Below, in pieces: positions 1 through 9,211 of a DNA stretch of 48,514 bases. Every line of letters begins with the position of its first letter. Position 1 is the first letter of the stretch. This DNA comes from Pseudomonadota bacterium (GTDB taxonomy: Bacteria; Pseudomonadota; Gammaproteobacteria; Pseudomonadales; Azotimanducaceae): assembly GCA_022571415.1 (NCBI GenBank), contig JACZXW010000008.1, forward strand, positions 1 to 48,514, given 5' to 3'. Below the pieces are notes generated by a model. It saw only the letters and a list, made by a program, of their open reading frames with translations, searched no databases and was not told where the DNA came from. Made by a program: the position numbers and the translations under genes.

Positions 1-552
1 AGTAATTTTATTCAGGTTCCAGAATGCTGATTGTTGACTGGAGAGGTCAACGACCACATTGTCCACTGAATGCACCCAGCCAGTGACTGAGCGATCGCCA
101 GTCGACAGATAAAATTCTATAGAATCAATAAGTTGTGTCCTCGTCAGGAAAATGAGTGGCTGCAGGCGAGTGCCGTCGTGAACAACGGCCAGTGCGTGGC
201 TTTCCATTGGCGTCATTAGTTGGGCAATGATATCAAGAGGAAGTCCGGGTATGTCACAGGGCAGGACGAAGGTAAGATCAGTGGAGATCAGTTCCCGGCA
301 GCTCAATATCCCCATCAATGGCCCCAGGTAACCTGGCGTTCGATCAGTTGTACCCTTGTAGGGAAGAGCCGTGTAGCGCGCTTCGTTTTGGTTGTAGCTG
401 ATCACTATGTCCTGTACCTGGGGCGCAACGATGTCGATGGCGTGCTGAATCAGTGGTTTGTTCTTATAGGAAACCCAGCCTTTGTCCTGGTGCTCCATCC
501 GGCTCCCTTTACCACCAGCAAGGATCAACGCGGTTACCGCGGATGCTCTCAT
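1..552 (-). CDS. mobA: MobA-like molybdenum cofactor guanylyltransferase (C-terminus cut by window edge)
   Basis: Transfers GMP from GTP to molybdopterin to make the guanine dinucleotide form of the molybdenum cofactor, in the cytoplasm. Reading the minus strand from the ATG at 550-552 gives 184 codons without a stop to the window edge. The N-terminus carries the nucleotidyltransferase loop LAGGKGSRM, then DKGW (usually DKGL), a GPLMGIL segment and the metal-binding PCD motif around residue 98. The family is about 190-200 residues long, so only the tail is missing. It diverges from yoaA; the 69-bp gap between the two starts shows no promoter I would defend. Family assignment is firm; whether it is MobA or a close molybdenum-specific nucleotidyltransferase rests on motifs only. 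Confidence 0.85.
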   Translation of the reverse strand, partial: MRASAVTALILAGGKGSRMEHQDKGWVSYKNKPLIQHAIDIVAPQVQDIVISYNQNEARYTALPYKGTTDRTPGYLGPLMGILSCRELISTDLTFVLPCDIPGLPLDIIAQLMTPMESHALAVVHDGTRLQPLIFLTRTQLIDSIEFYLSTGDRSVTGWVHSVDNVVVDLSSQQSAFWNLNKIT

Positions 553-621
553 ATTGTTAAGTCAGAAATCGTTGATATGATGGTTGAAGAATAACACCCT
601 TCTGGGAATTGAATTTACCTG

Positions 622-2565
622 ATGCAGATGTTGAAAGATTTTCTCGGCAAGGAAGGTGAACTTTCCCGCGTCGTTCCCGATTTTATCTCAAGACCAGTAC
701 AAATTGAGATGGCTCAGGCTGTTCGTGATGCGATCCGCGAGGGAAGGAATGCTTTGTTGGAGGCAGGAACAGGAACAGGTAAGACATATGCTTATCTGAT
801 CCCACTGATCGAATCCGGTAAAAAAGTGATTATTTCAACCGGTACCAAAAATCTGCAGGATCAACTTTTTTTCCAGGACCTGCCGCTCATCACTAGCCTG
901 GTCAATGACGGATACCGAATCGCATTACTAAAGGGTCGTGGGAATTACGTTTGTCCGGAACGGCTGGATAAAAGTCTAAAGGTTATTTCTGGAAACGGAG
1001 ATTCAGATTTCCTGGACAGGTTAGTAGGTGTAAGGGAGTGGTCATCGAGGTCGCGTTCCGGGGACATTACTGAACTGTCTGATTTCCACGATGATACGGG
1101 TATTGTCTCCATGATAACCAGTACTCGGGATAATTGTCTTGGCAGCAGTTGTCCGAGGTTCGATGAATGTCCGTTGTACCGGGCGCGCGATGCGGCAAAT
1201 GAAGCGGATCTTGTCGTGGTTAATCACCATCTTCTGTTTGCAGACCTGGCGTTAAGGGAAGAAAATCTGGTGCAACTATTGCCGACGGTTGAGGTTATCG
1301 TCGTTGATGAGGCCCATCAAGTGCCGGAAGTTGCCAGGCAGTTTTTTGGCACCCGTTTGGGTAGTGGACAGATTCTTGAATTAGCAAGAGACATCAAGCA
1401 GGAATTGTTCCTGCTTGGAAATGATGATCGTGAACTTCTTACCAGTACGAACCAGCTGGAGCAAGCAGTGGAAAACATGGTTACGCTTGTAGCCGCCTCT
1501 GGTGAAATACAAGATCTGTCAGACTGGCTGGAGTATCAGGGATGTGCCGTGGTGGAGGGGGTCGATCTAGCCCTTGGTGATCTCATCCTGGGTCTTGAAG
1601 TCGCTGCGGTTAGAAGCAGGGGTCTTCAACATTGTCTGCAGAGAGCGATTCGACAGGTTGATCAGTTCGCGCTGCTGACCGAACCTACATCATTAGATCA
1701 GAATTACGTGCATTGGATACAGGTACACACGCGGGGATTTGTAGTGCACGTTTCACCGGTTTCTATTTCCAGTGAGCTTTCGTCACACTTTAATAATCCA
1801 GCACCCGTGTGGGTATTCACTTCTGCGACCTTGGCTGTTGGTGGAAAATTTGATCATATACGTGAATCGCTCGGACTCGAGGATGTCATCGAAAACCAGT
1901 TTGCCAGTCCGTTTGAATATAAAGCCCAGGTTCTAGCCTATGTGCCTGAAGAATTGCCACACCCAGGTACAGATATGCATACCCGGGCGCTGATTGAGAT
2001 TCTTCTGCCGTTTTTTAAAGTTAATCCAGGCAAAACGTTTTGTCTCTTCACCAGCCACAGGGCACTTAAATTAGCCGGGGAATTATTGGCCATGGAAGAG
2101 GACCTGCACGTCCTGTCACAGGGGCAGTTGCCAAAATCCGAATTGTTACGGCAGTTTAGAAGAACATCCAGGTGTATTCTGCTGGCGACCCAGAGTTTTT
2201 GGGAAGGGGTTGATCTGCGTGGTACGGGGCTGAAATGCCTGGTTATTGACAAGCTGCCTTTTGCCAGCCCGGAGGAACCTATATCCAGGGCGATGATAAA
2301 TTCCATAGCCTCGACAGGCGGCAATGGTTTTATGGAATACTTGTTGCCTCAGGCCATCATTTCGTTAAAACAGGGATTTGGTCGATTGATCAGGCAGGAA
2401 TCTGATGAGGGCCTGTTTGTTCTGGGTGATCCAAGGGTCATGAGTAAATCTTATGGCAAACTGGTCCTGGCGAGCCTGCCGGAAATGTCATGGACCAGCG
2501 ATAAAACCCAGGCTCTGGATCATCTGATGAAGATCAATGAAAAAAACGCAGGGCGACAGGAATGA
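622..2565 (+). CDS. yoaA: DinG/XPD-family ATP-dependent DNA helicase YoaA
   Basis: Superfamily 2 iron-sulfur helicase of the DinG/XPD group, 647 aa, close to the length of E. coli YoaA. Walker A GTGTGKT lies at about residues 50-56 and the DEAH box at 229-232. Between them sit four cysteines (C111, C172, C177, C183) placed as the 4Fe-4S cluster ligands of this family. A SATLA motif follows around residue 400, and the C-terminal helicase domain has the QSFWEGVD and GRLIRQ signatures. The family unwinds DNA 5' to 3' and is linked to replication-damage tolerance. The next gene is tsaB, overlapping by 4 bp, the same adjacency as yoaA-tsaB in E. coli; this favours YoaA over DinG. An alternative ATG lies two codons downstream. 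Confidence 0.9.
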   Translation: MQMLKDFLGKEGELSRVVPDFISRPVQIEMAQAVRDAIREGRNALLEAGTGTGKTYAYLIPLIESGKKVIISTGTKNLQDQLFFQDLPLITSLVNDGYRIALLKGRGNYVCPERLDKSLKVISGNGDSDFLDRLVGVREWSSRSRSGDITELSDFHDDTGIVSMITSTRDNCLGSSCPRFDECPLYRARDAANEADLVVVNHHLLFADLALREENLVQLLPTVEVIVVDEAHQVPEVARQFFGTRLGSGQILELARDIKQELFLLGNDDRELLTSTNQLEQAVENMVTLVAASGEIQDLSDWLEYQGCAVVEGVDLALGDLILGLEVAAVRSRGLQHCLQRAIRQVDQFALLTEPTSLDQNYVHWIQVHTRGFVVHVSPVSISSELSSHFNNPAPVWVFTSATLAVGGKFDHIRESLGLEDVIENQFASPFEYKAQVLAYVPEELPHPGTDMHTRALIEILLPFFKVNPGKTFCLFTSHRALKLAGELLAMEEDLHVLSQGQLPKSELLRQFRRTSRCILLATQSFWEGVDLRGTGLKCLVIDKLPFASPEEPISRAMINSIASTGGNGFMEYLLPQAIISLKQGFGRLIRQESDEGLFVLGDPRVMSKSYGKLVLASLPEMSWTSDKTQALDHLMKINEKNAGRQE

Positions 2566-3239
2566 ACCTGCTGGCGATCGATACCTCATCGAAGACCAGT
2601 GCCATCGGCTTGCAGATAGGTGAGAAACGATGGCAATCGGTTGTCATGTCCGATCGTTCTCACAGTAGAGACATTCTGTCCAATATAGTTGATCTCACCG
2701 ATAAAGCAGGTGTGAACCTTAATGACCTGGATGCGATAGTTTTCGGAAAGGGTCCCGGTTCATTTACCGGACTGAGAATCACGGTTGGTGTCGTGCAGGG
2801 GCTTGGCTTTGGTCTGCAAATTCCCGTTATCCCGGTATCCAGTCTCGCTTGTCTGGCACAGGGTGAATACAGGGAATCTGGAGCAACTGACATTTTTGTG
2901 GTGTTATCTGCAAGGCAGGAAGAAGTCTACTTCGGCGCATATCATATGCGTGATGGGATACCGAATCTGACCGGTGAGGAGGGTGTCTTACCGGTATCCC
3001 ATATCCCTGGTCTTGAATCTCGCGATTGGGTGGGTGTTGGAGATGGTTGGCGTCTTAAAAAGCAGCTTGAATTGGCGGCTGGTAACAGGATGCAGCACAT
3101 TCGCATGGAGGTTTATCCCCAACCCCAGGATCTGCTCGACATTGGCGTGGTGAAATTGGCTCGGGGCGAAACCATCGATGCAATGCAGGCGAGGCCGGAA
3201 TATCTGCGCGAGAAGGTCGCGAGTAAACCAGGCGGATGA
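2562..3239 (+). CDS. tsaB: TsaB, tRNA threonylcarbamoyladenosine biosynthesis partner protein
   Basis: Non-catalytic ASKHA-fold partner of TsaD (with TsaE) in making the t6A37 modification of ANN-decoding tRNAs. The 225-residue length matches the family (231 in E. coli). It opens with LAIDTSSKTSAIGL, the family N-terminus, followed by GKGPGSFTGLR around residues 63-73, which is diagnostic of TsaB/TsaD-type proteins. The C-terminal part has the usual short family ending with YLRE. Its ATG overlaps the yoaA stop (ATGA) and its stop overlaps the rsmJ start the same way, so the three genes form one translationally coupled operon. Confidence 0.93.
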   Translation: MNLLAIDTSSKTSAIGLQIGEKRWQSVVMSDRSHSRDILSNIVDLTDKAGVNLNDLDAIVFGKGPGSFTGLRITVGVVQGLGFGLQIPVIPVSSLACLAQGEYRESGATDIFVVLSARQEEVYFGAYHMRDGIPNLTGEEGVLPVSHIPGLESRDWVGVGDGWRLKKQLELAAGNRMQHIRMEVYPQPQDLLDIGVVKLARGETIDAMQARPEYLREKVASKPGG

Positions 3240-3880
3240 GTCGCTACCTCTTACAGAATTCTGATATGGGCTTGCGTCTGGTTGATCGTTTCAGTCACCA
3301 GCATCCACTGCATATCAGTTTTTCAGATGCTGGATTTAGCTATCGCCTGAAACGAAGTGGTCCGAAGAAGGAAATGATTGCGAAAGCTGTGGCTGTAAAG
3401 CCCTCACTGAAGGTTATCGATTGTACCGCGGGACTTGGCAGGGATGCCTTTCTGCTGGCTTCACTTGGGTGTGAAGTGACCATGTTCGAGCGCTCTAAAG
3501 TCATGGCGTTTCTCCTTGAAGATGCCCTTAATCGGGCATTGTCGGATGAGCGACTTGCAGAGGCGGCCAGCAGAATCACGCTTGTTCAGGGTGACGCCAT
3601 TACCCTGCTTGGGCGTCAGTCCACAAGATCCGATGTTATTCTTATTGATCCCATGTTTCCCATAAGGAAAAAGAGTGCCCAGGTAAAGGGGACAATGCAG
3701 TTCCTGCAGCGATTCATCGGTAAAGACGAGGACGTGTCGACTTTGATGAAGTGTGCGATGGCAACCGGCAGCCAGAGGATCGTCTTAAAACGCCCGTTTT
3801 CAGCGGTAGAACTCGACGGCTTTACGCCTACGTTTTCTCTGAAAGGAAAATCGAGCCGCTTCGATATCTTCCTTCAATGA
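3236..3880 (+). CDS. rsmJ: RsmJ, 16S rRNA (guanine-N2-)-methyltransferase
   Basis: SAM-dependent methyltransferase that forms m2G1516 in 16S rRNA. The 214-aa product has the SAM-binding segment DCTAGLGRDAF near residue 62, the acidic residue in MFERS that ends the second strand, and the catalytic-type motif DPMFP near residue 140. The ending SRFDIFLQ matches the family tail. It is about 35 residues shorter at the N-terminus than the E. coli protein; no in-frame upstream start is needed because the ATG overlaps the tsaB stop. The 3' end overlaps the 3' end of the convergent plsB by 7 bp. Confidence 0.9.
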   Translation: MSRYLLQNSDMGLRLVDRFSHQHPLHISFSDAGFSYRLKRSGPKKEMIAKAVAVKPSLKVIDCTAGLGRDAFLLASLGCEVTMFERSKVMAFLLEDALNRALSDERLAEAASRITLVQGDAITLLGRQSTRSDVILIDPMFPIRKKSAQVKGTMQFLQRFIGKDEDVSTLMKCAMATGSQRIVLKRPFSAVELDGFTPTFSLKGKSSRFDIFLQ

Positions 3881-6297
3881 GGAATAGCCTGCAGCACGTT
3901 GTACTGAACATCGGCTGCCAGTGTATGACTGATGAGTTGGGCGAGGTCAGGAAATCCGACCTGCTTTTTCACCAGGTTATCTTCGGTGGAAACAAGGCCT
4001 TCAGATTTCAGGGTGTTGATGAAAGTTGAGAAAAGTGATCGCTCAAAAAAGTCCGGGGAATTGATTCCATAGATTGCGGAAAGTTGTTGCGCGATCGCTG
4101 CCGCATCGGATTCCAGATGATGAACAGAGCGATTCTCTTCATGTATCAATAAGGCGGAAACAATATGAAATCGTTCCAATGTCGGTTCAACTATTTCTGC
4201 CAATTCGATTAACGATGCAAATCGGTCACTGCCGTGAGTCGCTGCCGTTACATTATTGTCATCTATGATCACCAGCCTTGTCGCGGCGAACAATTTTATG
4301 ATTAGTCGGCACTGTACTTCCACCTCGGCTGGCGAGCAACGCAGAAAATACTCTGCCTTGAGAAATGGATACAGGTTTTCGCAAAAAGACACGATTTTAT
4401 CTGGTGTCGTCACCCGTTCAGTTTTGATGTACCCGGCTATCAGTGAAGGTAGTGCGAAGATGTGTGAGATGTTGTTGCTGTAATAGGTAAGAAGTATGGA
4501 AAGTTCAGCAGATGCGCTGATGGTCACACCGAAAGGATGTTCTTTACGACTGATCCCCGTAATAGTCGCAGCACTTTCCAGTATTTTTTCCGCTGACAGG
4601 GGCGTGACAGAATAATCGTTGCTGTATTCCAGGGATCTTGCAAGTTCAGTGAGAAGTTCGATCTGGTTCAGTAGATGCTTCTCTTCAATGGTTTGCCTGG
4701 GCGTGCTGAGCAGGGCGGTTGCTACAATACCCACCACTTTAACAGCTGTGGCACTGTTTATACGTGTAGCCAGTTCATTTGCCAGACTAAAACAGACTCT
4801 GGATACATCCGCATTGTTCGGCTGTTGTTGCCAGTCCGGTAGTTCCTGGTCAAGAAATTCAGTTAACAGAAGCGGCTCGCCAAAGTTAACGGTGACCTGA
4901 CCGAAGGAGTACTTGAAAGAGCCGAATATTCTGAACACATCAAAAATTGATTCGGATTTCTTGTCCTTGCCGGACAGTTCACTCATGTAGGTGGAAGATT
5001 CGAGTACTCGTTCGTATCCGAAATAAATCGGCATCAGGCAGATAGGTCGGGATGAATTCTTTTGGAAACTGCGCACAGTCATGCTTAGCATACCCGTTCT
5101 GGGGTTCAGGGTGCGTCCCGTTCTGCTACGACTACCCTCGATAAAATATTCCACCGAGTAACCCCTGGAGAACATCTGGTGAATGTATTCGTCAAACACT
5201 GCTCTATACAGTGCGTCGCCATGGAAAGATCGTCGCATAAAGAAAGCACCTGCACGACGTAGCAGGGGGCCGATGATAGGGAGATTGAGGTTGTTACCGG
5301 CGGCGATATGTGGTGGCGTGAGACCGTTATGGTACAGGACATAGGACAACAGCAGGTAGTCGATATGGCTTCGGTGGCAAGGGATGTAGACGATTTCATG
5401 TGTTGGTGCAAATTTTTTCACACGGTCAATATTGTGGACCTCTATGCCGTCATAAAGGTTGTTCCACAACCATCTCAACAGCACATGGAACATGCGGATA
5501 ACGCGAAACGACTGGTTTGATGCTATCTCGTTGGCGTGAGCGACAGCCTTTTTCTCGGCCTGCATTAAAGTAATGTCTTTTCGGGAAGCTTCTTTCTCTA
5601 TGGCATGGCGAATGTCGTTGCCGCGAATCATAGAATCTATCAAGGTTCGGCGATGAGACAGGTCGGGTCCGATAATCGCCTGCTTCTGGTTGTTGAAGTG
5701 CACGCGCAATACTCGCAAGAGCTTGCGTACTTGTTTTTCATGATTGTCTTCGTTTGCTGTGATTGTTCGAATACTAAGTGGTGTACTAAACTGAAGAAGA
5801 ATGTGGTTCGGGTGGAATAAAATTGCCAGCAGTTTTTTGAAGCGGCTGGTCACTGTCCAATTTTCAGAAAGTATCAGTTTGAAAATTGACTTCTCCTGAT
5901 CTGGCTGATGCCCCCAGAACAGTGAGGCTGGAACGATTTTAATGTCGCATTCGTTGTTTTCCTGGTGCGCAAACAATCGCACCATACGTTCGGACTGTTG
6001 CCTGAGTGTCTTGCGACCAAACCGGCCTTCAGGATGTCCGAGGAAAAAAATGGCACGTTTTTCGCCCAATGAAGCAATCCCGTCAACAGGCCTGGGTAGC
6101 CCTGCCTGTTCGCAGGCCTTGTCTGTCACCATCAGGTCAACCGTGGATCGAAACGGCAGGACGTAACAAACGAGGTCGGATGAGTCCAGTTGCAGTTCGT
6201 CGATACTACAACCAAGAATAGTCGGCTTTATCCAGGTAGATAGAAGCCACCGGGTCGCGTGGTACTGGTAGGATTTGACCCGATCAATAAATTCCAT
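3874..6297 (-). CDS. plsB: PlsB, glycerol-3-phosphate 1-O-acyltransferase
   Basis: Inner-membrane acyltransferase that makes 1-acyl-glycerol-3-phosphate, the first step of phospholipid synthesis. About 807 aa, the usual PlsB size. The acyltransferase HX4D motif is seen as HRSHID near residue 325, followed by FIEGSRSRTG (glycerol-3-phosphate binding) and a later PIYFGYE segment. The open frame extends upstream to 6480, but the sequence before MEFIDRV has no PlsB similarity, so I place the start at the ATG at 6295-6297. This gives a 14-bp overlap with gspD, so translation is probably coupled to the secretin gene. No strong ribosome binding site is seen. The gene is an odd tail to a secretion cluster and converges on rsmJ. 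Confidence 0.92.
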   Translation of the reverse strand: MEFIDRVKSYQYHATRWLLSTWIKPTILGCSIDELQLDSSDLVCYVLPFRSTVDLMVTDKACEQAGLPRPVDGIASLGEKRAIFFLGHPEGRFGRKTLRQQSERMVRLFAHQENNECDIKIVPASLFWGHQPDQEKSIFKLILSENWTVTSRFKKLLAILFHPNHILLQFSTPLSIRTITANEDNHEKQVRKLLRVLRVHFNNQKQAIIGPDLSHRRTLIDSMIRGNDIRHAIEKEASRKDITLMQAEKKAVAHANEIASNQSFRVIRMFHVLLRWLWNNLYDGIEVHNIDRVKKFAPTHEIVYIPCHRSHIDYLLLSYVLYHNGLTPPHIAAGNNLNLPIIGPLLRRAGAFFMRRSFHGDALYRAVFDEYIHQMFSRGYSVEYFIEGSRSRTGRTLNPRTGMLSMTVRSFQKNSSRPICLMPIYFGYERVLESSTYMSELSGKDKKSESIFDVFRIFGSFKYSFGQVTVNFGEPLLLTEFLDQELPDWQQQPNNADVSRVCFSLANELATRINSATAVKVVGIVATALLSTPRQTIEEKHLLNQIELLTELARSLEYSNDYSVTPLSAEKILESAATITGISRKEHPFGVTISASAELSILLTYYSNNISHIFALPSLIAGYIKTERVTTPDKIVSFCENLYPFLKAEYFLRCSPAEVEVQCRLIIKLFAATRLVIIDDNNVTAATHGSDRFASLIELAEIVEPTLERFHIVSALLIHEENRSVHHLESDAAAIAQQLSAIYGINSPDFFERSLFSTFINTLKSEGLVSTEDNLVKKQVGFPDLAQLISHTLAADVQYNVLQAIPH

Positions 6298-8164
6298 CGA
6301 AAAGTTCGGATATGGACTCGGCGGGATCTGTACCCTCAATCTCCACTTCGTAAAGATTGAGGAATTTACGCTTGGTTTGAGTTGCAATGTCACCTTTGGT
6401 CGCAAGAACTGTGGGCCGAAGGAAAACGAGGAGGTTCTGTTTTTCCATTGATCTGATTTCGCTCCTGAATAAAAAGCCAAGGAAGGGAATGCTGCCCAAT
6501 ATGGGAACCCTGGAAGATGACACCGTTTCCTTGTCCCGGGTCAGACCACCGAGAATGATGACTTCCCCATCGTCCACCAGCACCGTGGTTTCAATGGTAC
6601 GTTTATTGGTGATCAGGTCGGCGGCAGCATTGGTTCCGATGCCGCTCAGGCTGGCGGGATCAACTTCTGATACTTCCTGGTATATTTCTAGTCTTACCAG
6701 GTTGCCTTCATTGATATGCGGTGTAACTTCCAGGGTCAACCCTACATCTTCCCTTTGGATAGTTGTGAAAGGATTCGATGCGCCTTGACTGCCGGTGACG
6801 GTTGAACCTGTTCTAAACGGCACCGTCTGACCGACCACGATTTTTGCTTGCTCATTGTCCATAGTCGTGATACTCGGAGTAGACAATAGATTGACATCAC
6901 TATTGGCAGAAAGCGCTCTGATAATGAGGGCAAAACTTGTACCGCGTTCATTGATTCTTCCGCCACCGATAAACGGCGCCTCCCCGAGGGATGTGGCCTC
7001 TGGGGAACCCAGCGCCAGGTTTTGCAGGAGCTGGGCGAGGATTCCGGTGGGCGCGGTGAAGCCAATCGGCGTGTTGCCGCTGGAACCGTCTCCCACAAAT
7101 AGTTCCGTACCGAGTCGCCTGCTGAAGTCCGTAGTGACTTCAACGATAGCGGCTTCAATTAGCACCTGTAGCCGCCGTACGTCGAGACTTGAAATGACCT
7201 GCTTCAGGTCCAGCATGGTCGAGGGATCTGCCCTGATAACGAGTGCGTTAAGGGATTCATCCGCCTGAATACTGGTGCCTACCCCCTGGGAGGACTTGTC
7301 CGCCGAACTCTTGTCTGCAATCAGGTTGTTCAGGATTTCCGCCATCTGAGTGGCGTCCGCATGCGCCAATCGAACTACCTGAATACTGCCGGAGCGGTTT
7401 GCGGGTACATCCAACCTGGTTACAAGAGACTTCACCCTGGCAACAGTTTCTCTCTCACCCTTGAGTACAAGGCTGTTGGTTCTGGCGCTGGCGACAATAG
7501 TTATCTTGTTGGGACCTTTTGAACTTTTACCTATCTGGTCAGGCGCCAGTTGTTCCAGCAGGGCAATCATATCCTCAACCCAGGCTTCTTTGAGGCCGAT
7601 GATTTCAATTTCAAGGTTATCGGCAACATCAATCCTGCTGATAATTTCTGTCAGTCGATTGATATTGGAAGCGTGGTCACTGATGATCAGTACATTGGGT
7701 TGCTGCAGTCCTGCCACGTGGCCGTACTGGGGTATCAGCGGGCGTAATATTTTCACCAGGTCTATCGACAGCGCGTTTCTGATGGGAATAACACGGGTGA
7801 TGAGTTCCTCCGTGTTTGAGCTACCAGCGAAGTCCAGGGGATTGCCGCTTTGTTTTGCAAGAACCTGTTGCACGATTTTAGTCACATTGCCTGCGGGGAC
7901 GGCAGCGTATCCGTGCACTCGAAGCACACTCAGGAAAAGCTGGTAAACACCCTCCGTATCCATGAAAGTATTTGAGATAATTGTCACATTGCCCTTGACC
8001 CTTGGGTCAACGATGAAGCTCTTGCCGGTAATAGTCGAAACCTGGGTGATGAATATGCGGATATCAACATTTTTGAGATTGATTTTCACATCATCCTGAT
8101 TTGACGCCGACACGGGCGCAGTCAACAGGAAGCACAGTAAGAAGCAGCGCTTAAACAGCCACAT
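6284..8164 (-). CDS. gspD: GspD, type II secretion system outer-membrane secretin
   Basis: Forms the outer-membrane channel of the type II secretion system. 626 aa with a cleavable signal peptide (hydrophobic residues 6-18, then APVSAS). Next come an N0 domain (NLKNVDIRIFI), repeated N1-N3 domains with IIGL and VVRLAHADA segments, and the C-terminal secretin domain with VGQTVPF and the GGLTRD signature near residues 555-560. A serine/glycine-rich stretch in N3 (SSADKSSQG) is the usual linker. The start at 8164 is 67 bp after the gspC stop. It overlaps plsB at its 3' end. The domain order is complete, so this should be a functional secretin. Confidence 0.95.
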   Translation of the reverse strand: MWLFKRCFLLCFLLTAPVSASNQDDVKINLKNVDIRIFITQVSTITGKSFIVDPRVKGNVTIISNTFMDTEGVYQLFLSVLRVHGYAAVPAGNVTKIVQQVLAKQSGNPLDFAGSSNTEELITRVIPIRNALSIDLVKILRPLIPQYGHVAGLQQPNVLIISDHASNINRLTEIISRIDVADNLEIEIIGLKEAWVEDMIALLEQLAPDQIGKSSKGPNKITIVASARTNSLVLKGERETVARVKSLVTRLDVPANRSGSIQVVRLAHADATQMAEILNNLIADKSSADKSSQGVGTSIQADESLNALVIRADPSTMLDLKQVISSLDVRRLQVLIEAAIVEVTTDFSRRLGTELFVGDGSSGNTPIGFTAPTGILAQLLQNLALGSPEATSLGEAPFIGGGRINERGTSFALIIRALSANSDVNLLSTPSITTMDNEQAKIVVGQTVPFRTGSTVTGSQGASNPFTTIQREDVGLTLEVTPHINEGNLVRLEIYQEVSEVDPASLSGIGTNAAADLITNKRTIETTVLVDDGEVIILGGLTRDKETVSSSRVPILGSIPFLGFLFRSEIRSMEKQNLLVFLRPTVLATKGDIATQTKRKFLNLYEVEIEGTDPAESISELFDGIY

Positions 8165-8231
8165 TATTTATTTCTTGGTCCTTTGAAAAACATCGGGATG
8201 GATACGCGCAATGTTACTTTAATTTAACCTC

Positions 8232-9173
8232 TTAGGGGATAGGCACAGTCAGGAAGAATCTTCTCGAACCTCTTTGTACTTCAACACGAACACGTTTACT
8301 CGCCATTGTCTGTTCGATGAAAGCGCCATCGTTGATCACATCGCCCACTGGTTTGCCGTTAACTGAAAGTATGATGTCACCTTGCTGTAAACCTGCCCGC
8401 ATCAAGGATGTATGTGAAACTGCGCCATTTACCTTGTATCCCTTCTCCTTACCCTCGGATACAGGTGATATCCCTAATTCAACCAGCACCGCGTGAGGGT
8501 CCTGCTGGAATCTGTCCCGGTTTTTGTCCATATAGTTTCGTAGAGACGAACCCGGGAGGTTGAAGCCGGTCGGAGTAGCGGTATTCCGATTGCGCTGGGC
8601 GATTCTTTCTCTGACCTGCCGTAACCTGCTGGACACTGGTTTAGGGTTCGTTTTGCCATCGAGGCGAGTATTGGAACGGCTAGCGCTGGATCGCGGGTAG
8701 ATGTCGCTGAACATTAGTTTTTCGGTACGCGAGCCGCGCCGGATCAGGATATGGTCGTTGTAGACCGCGGACAATACTGCGTTCCCGGGAAGCCTGTCTC
8801 CAATGTGGAATAATTCTCCAGGTTTGTTTTTCTCGGAAACGATAGCGCTAGAAGCTTTCTCGTTTTGTGAGATAAACACACCTTGCAGTTCGAGATTCAG
8901 CTTGGTTTCCGGTGCGTCGACAATTTGCGGAGTCGCGGTTTCCCGGACACGGCCAAACAGGTTTAGGCTCGAAAGATCGATCTCGTTGCTCTTTCGGGTC
9001 GTCACTTCAGGTTTGTTGCCTGTCACGCCAATATCTGCCCTTTCATCCATATTCTCGACGATAAAGAGTAGGGTGTTGGCGACGGAAAGGCTGATTAATA
9101 CGACAAATCCAATGCTGGCGGCGGTCGCCAGTTTTCGGCTATATTGTTGAAATAAATCGAAAAAAAGGTCCAG
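8232..9173 (-). CDS. gspC: GspC, type II secretion inner-membrane protein (likely CTG start)
   Basis: Links the inner-membrane platform to the secretin through its homology region. The first ATG in frame (9048-9050) would leave out the membrane anchor. Upstream in the same frame there is a transmembrane helix (residues about 18-38, LATAASIGFVVLISLS) preceded by a short cytoplasmic segment MDLFFDLFQQYSRK. No ATG, GTG or TTG lies in that extension. A CTG at 9171-9173 has AAGGA seven bases before it, so I take it as a non-canonical start giving 313 aa. After the helix come the periplasmic homology region (LELQGVFIS, FHIGDRLPG) and a C-terminal PDZ domain (GLQQGDIILSVNG). An ATA further upstream is a weaker alternative because it lacks a ribosome binding site. 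Confidence 0.82.
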   Translation of the reverse strand: MDLFFDLFQQYSRKLATAASIGFVVLISLSVANTLLFIVENMDERADIGVTGNKPEVTTRKSNEIDLSSLNLFGRVRETATPQIVDAPETKLNLELQGVFISQNEKASSAIVSEKNKPGELFHIGDRLPGNAVLSAVYNDHILIRRGSRTEKLMFSDIYPRSSASRSNTRLDGKTNPKPVSSRLRQVRERIAQRNRNTATPTGFNLPGSSLRNYMDKNRDRFQQDPHAVLVELGISPVSEGKEKGYKVNGAVSHTSLMRAGLQQGDIILSVNGKPVGDVINDGAFIEQTMASKRVRVEVQRGSRRFFLTVPIP

Positions 9174-9211
9174 GGGAAAATCCTTGGTTATGCCCGGGGT
9201 GTCGCGGTACC

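Noticed and set aside
220-594. A 124-codon plus-strand frame near the left edge
   Set aside because: It lies opposite the mobA reading frame, which has clear family motifs; this frame has none.
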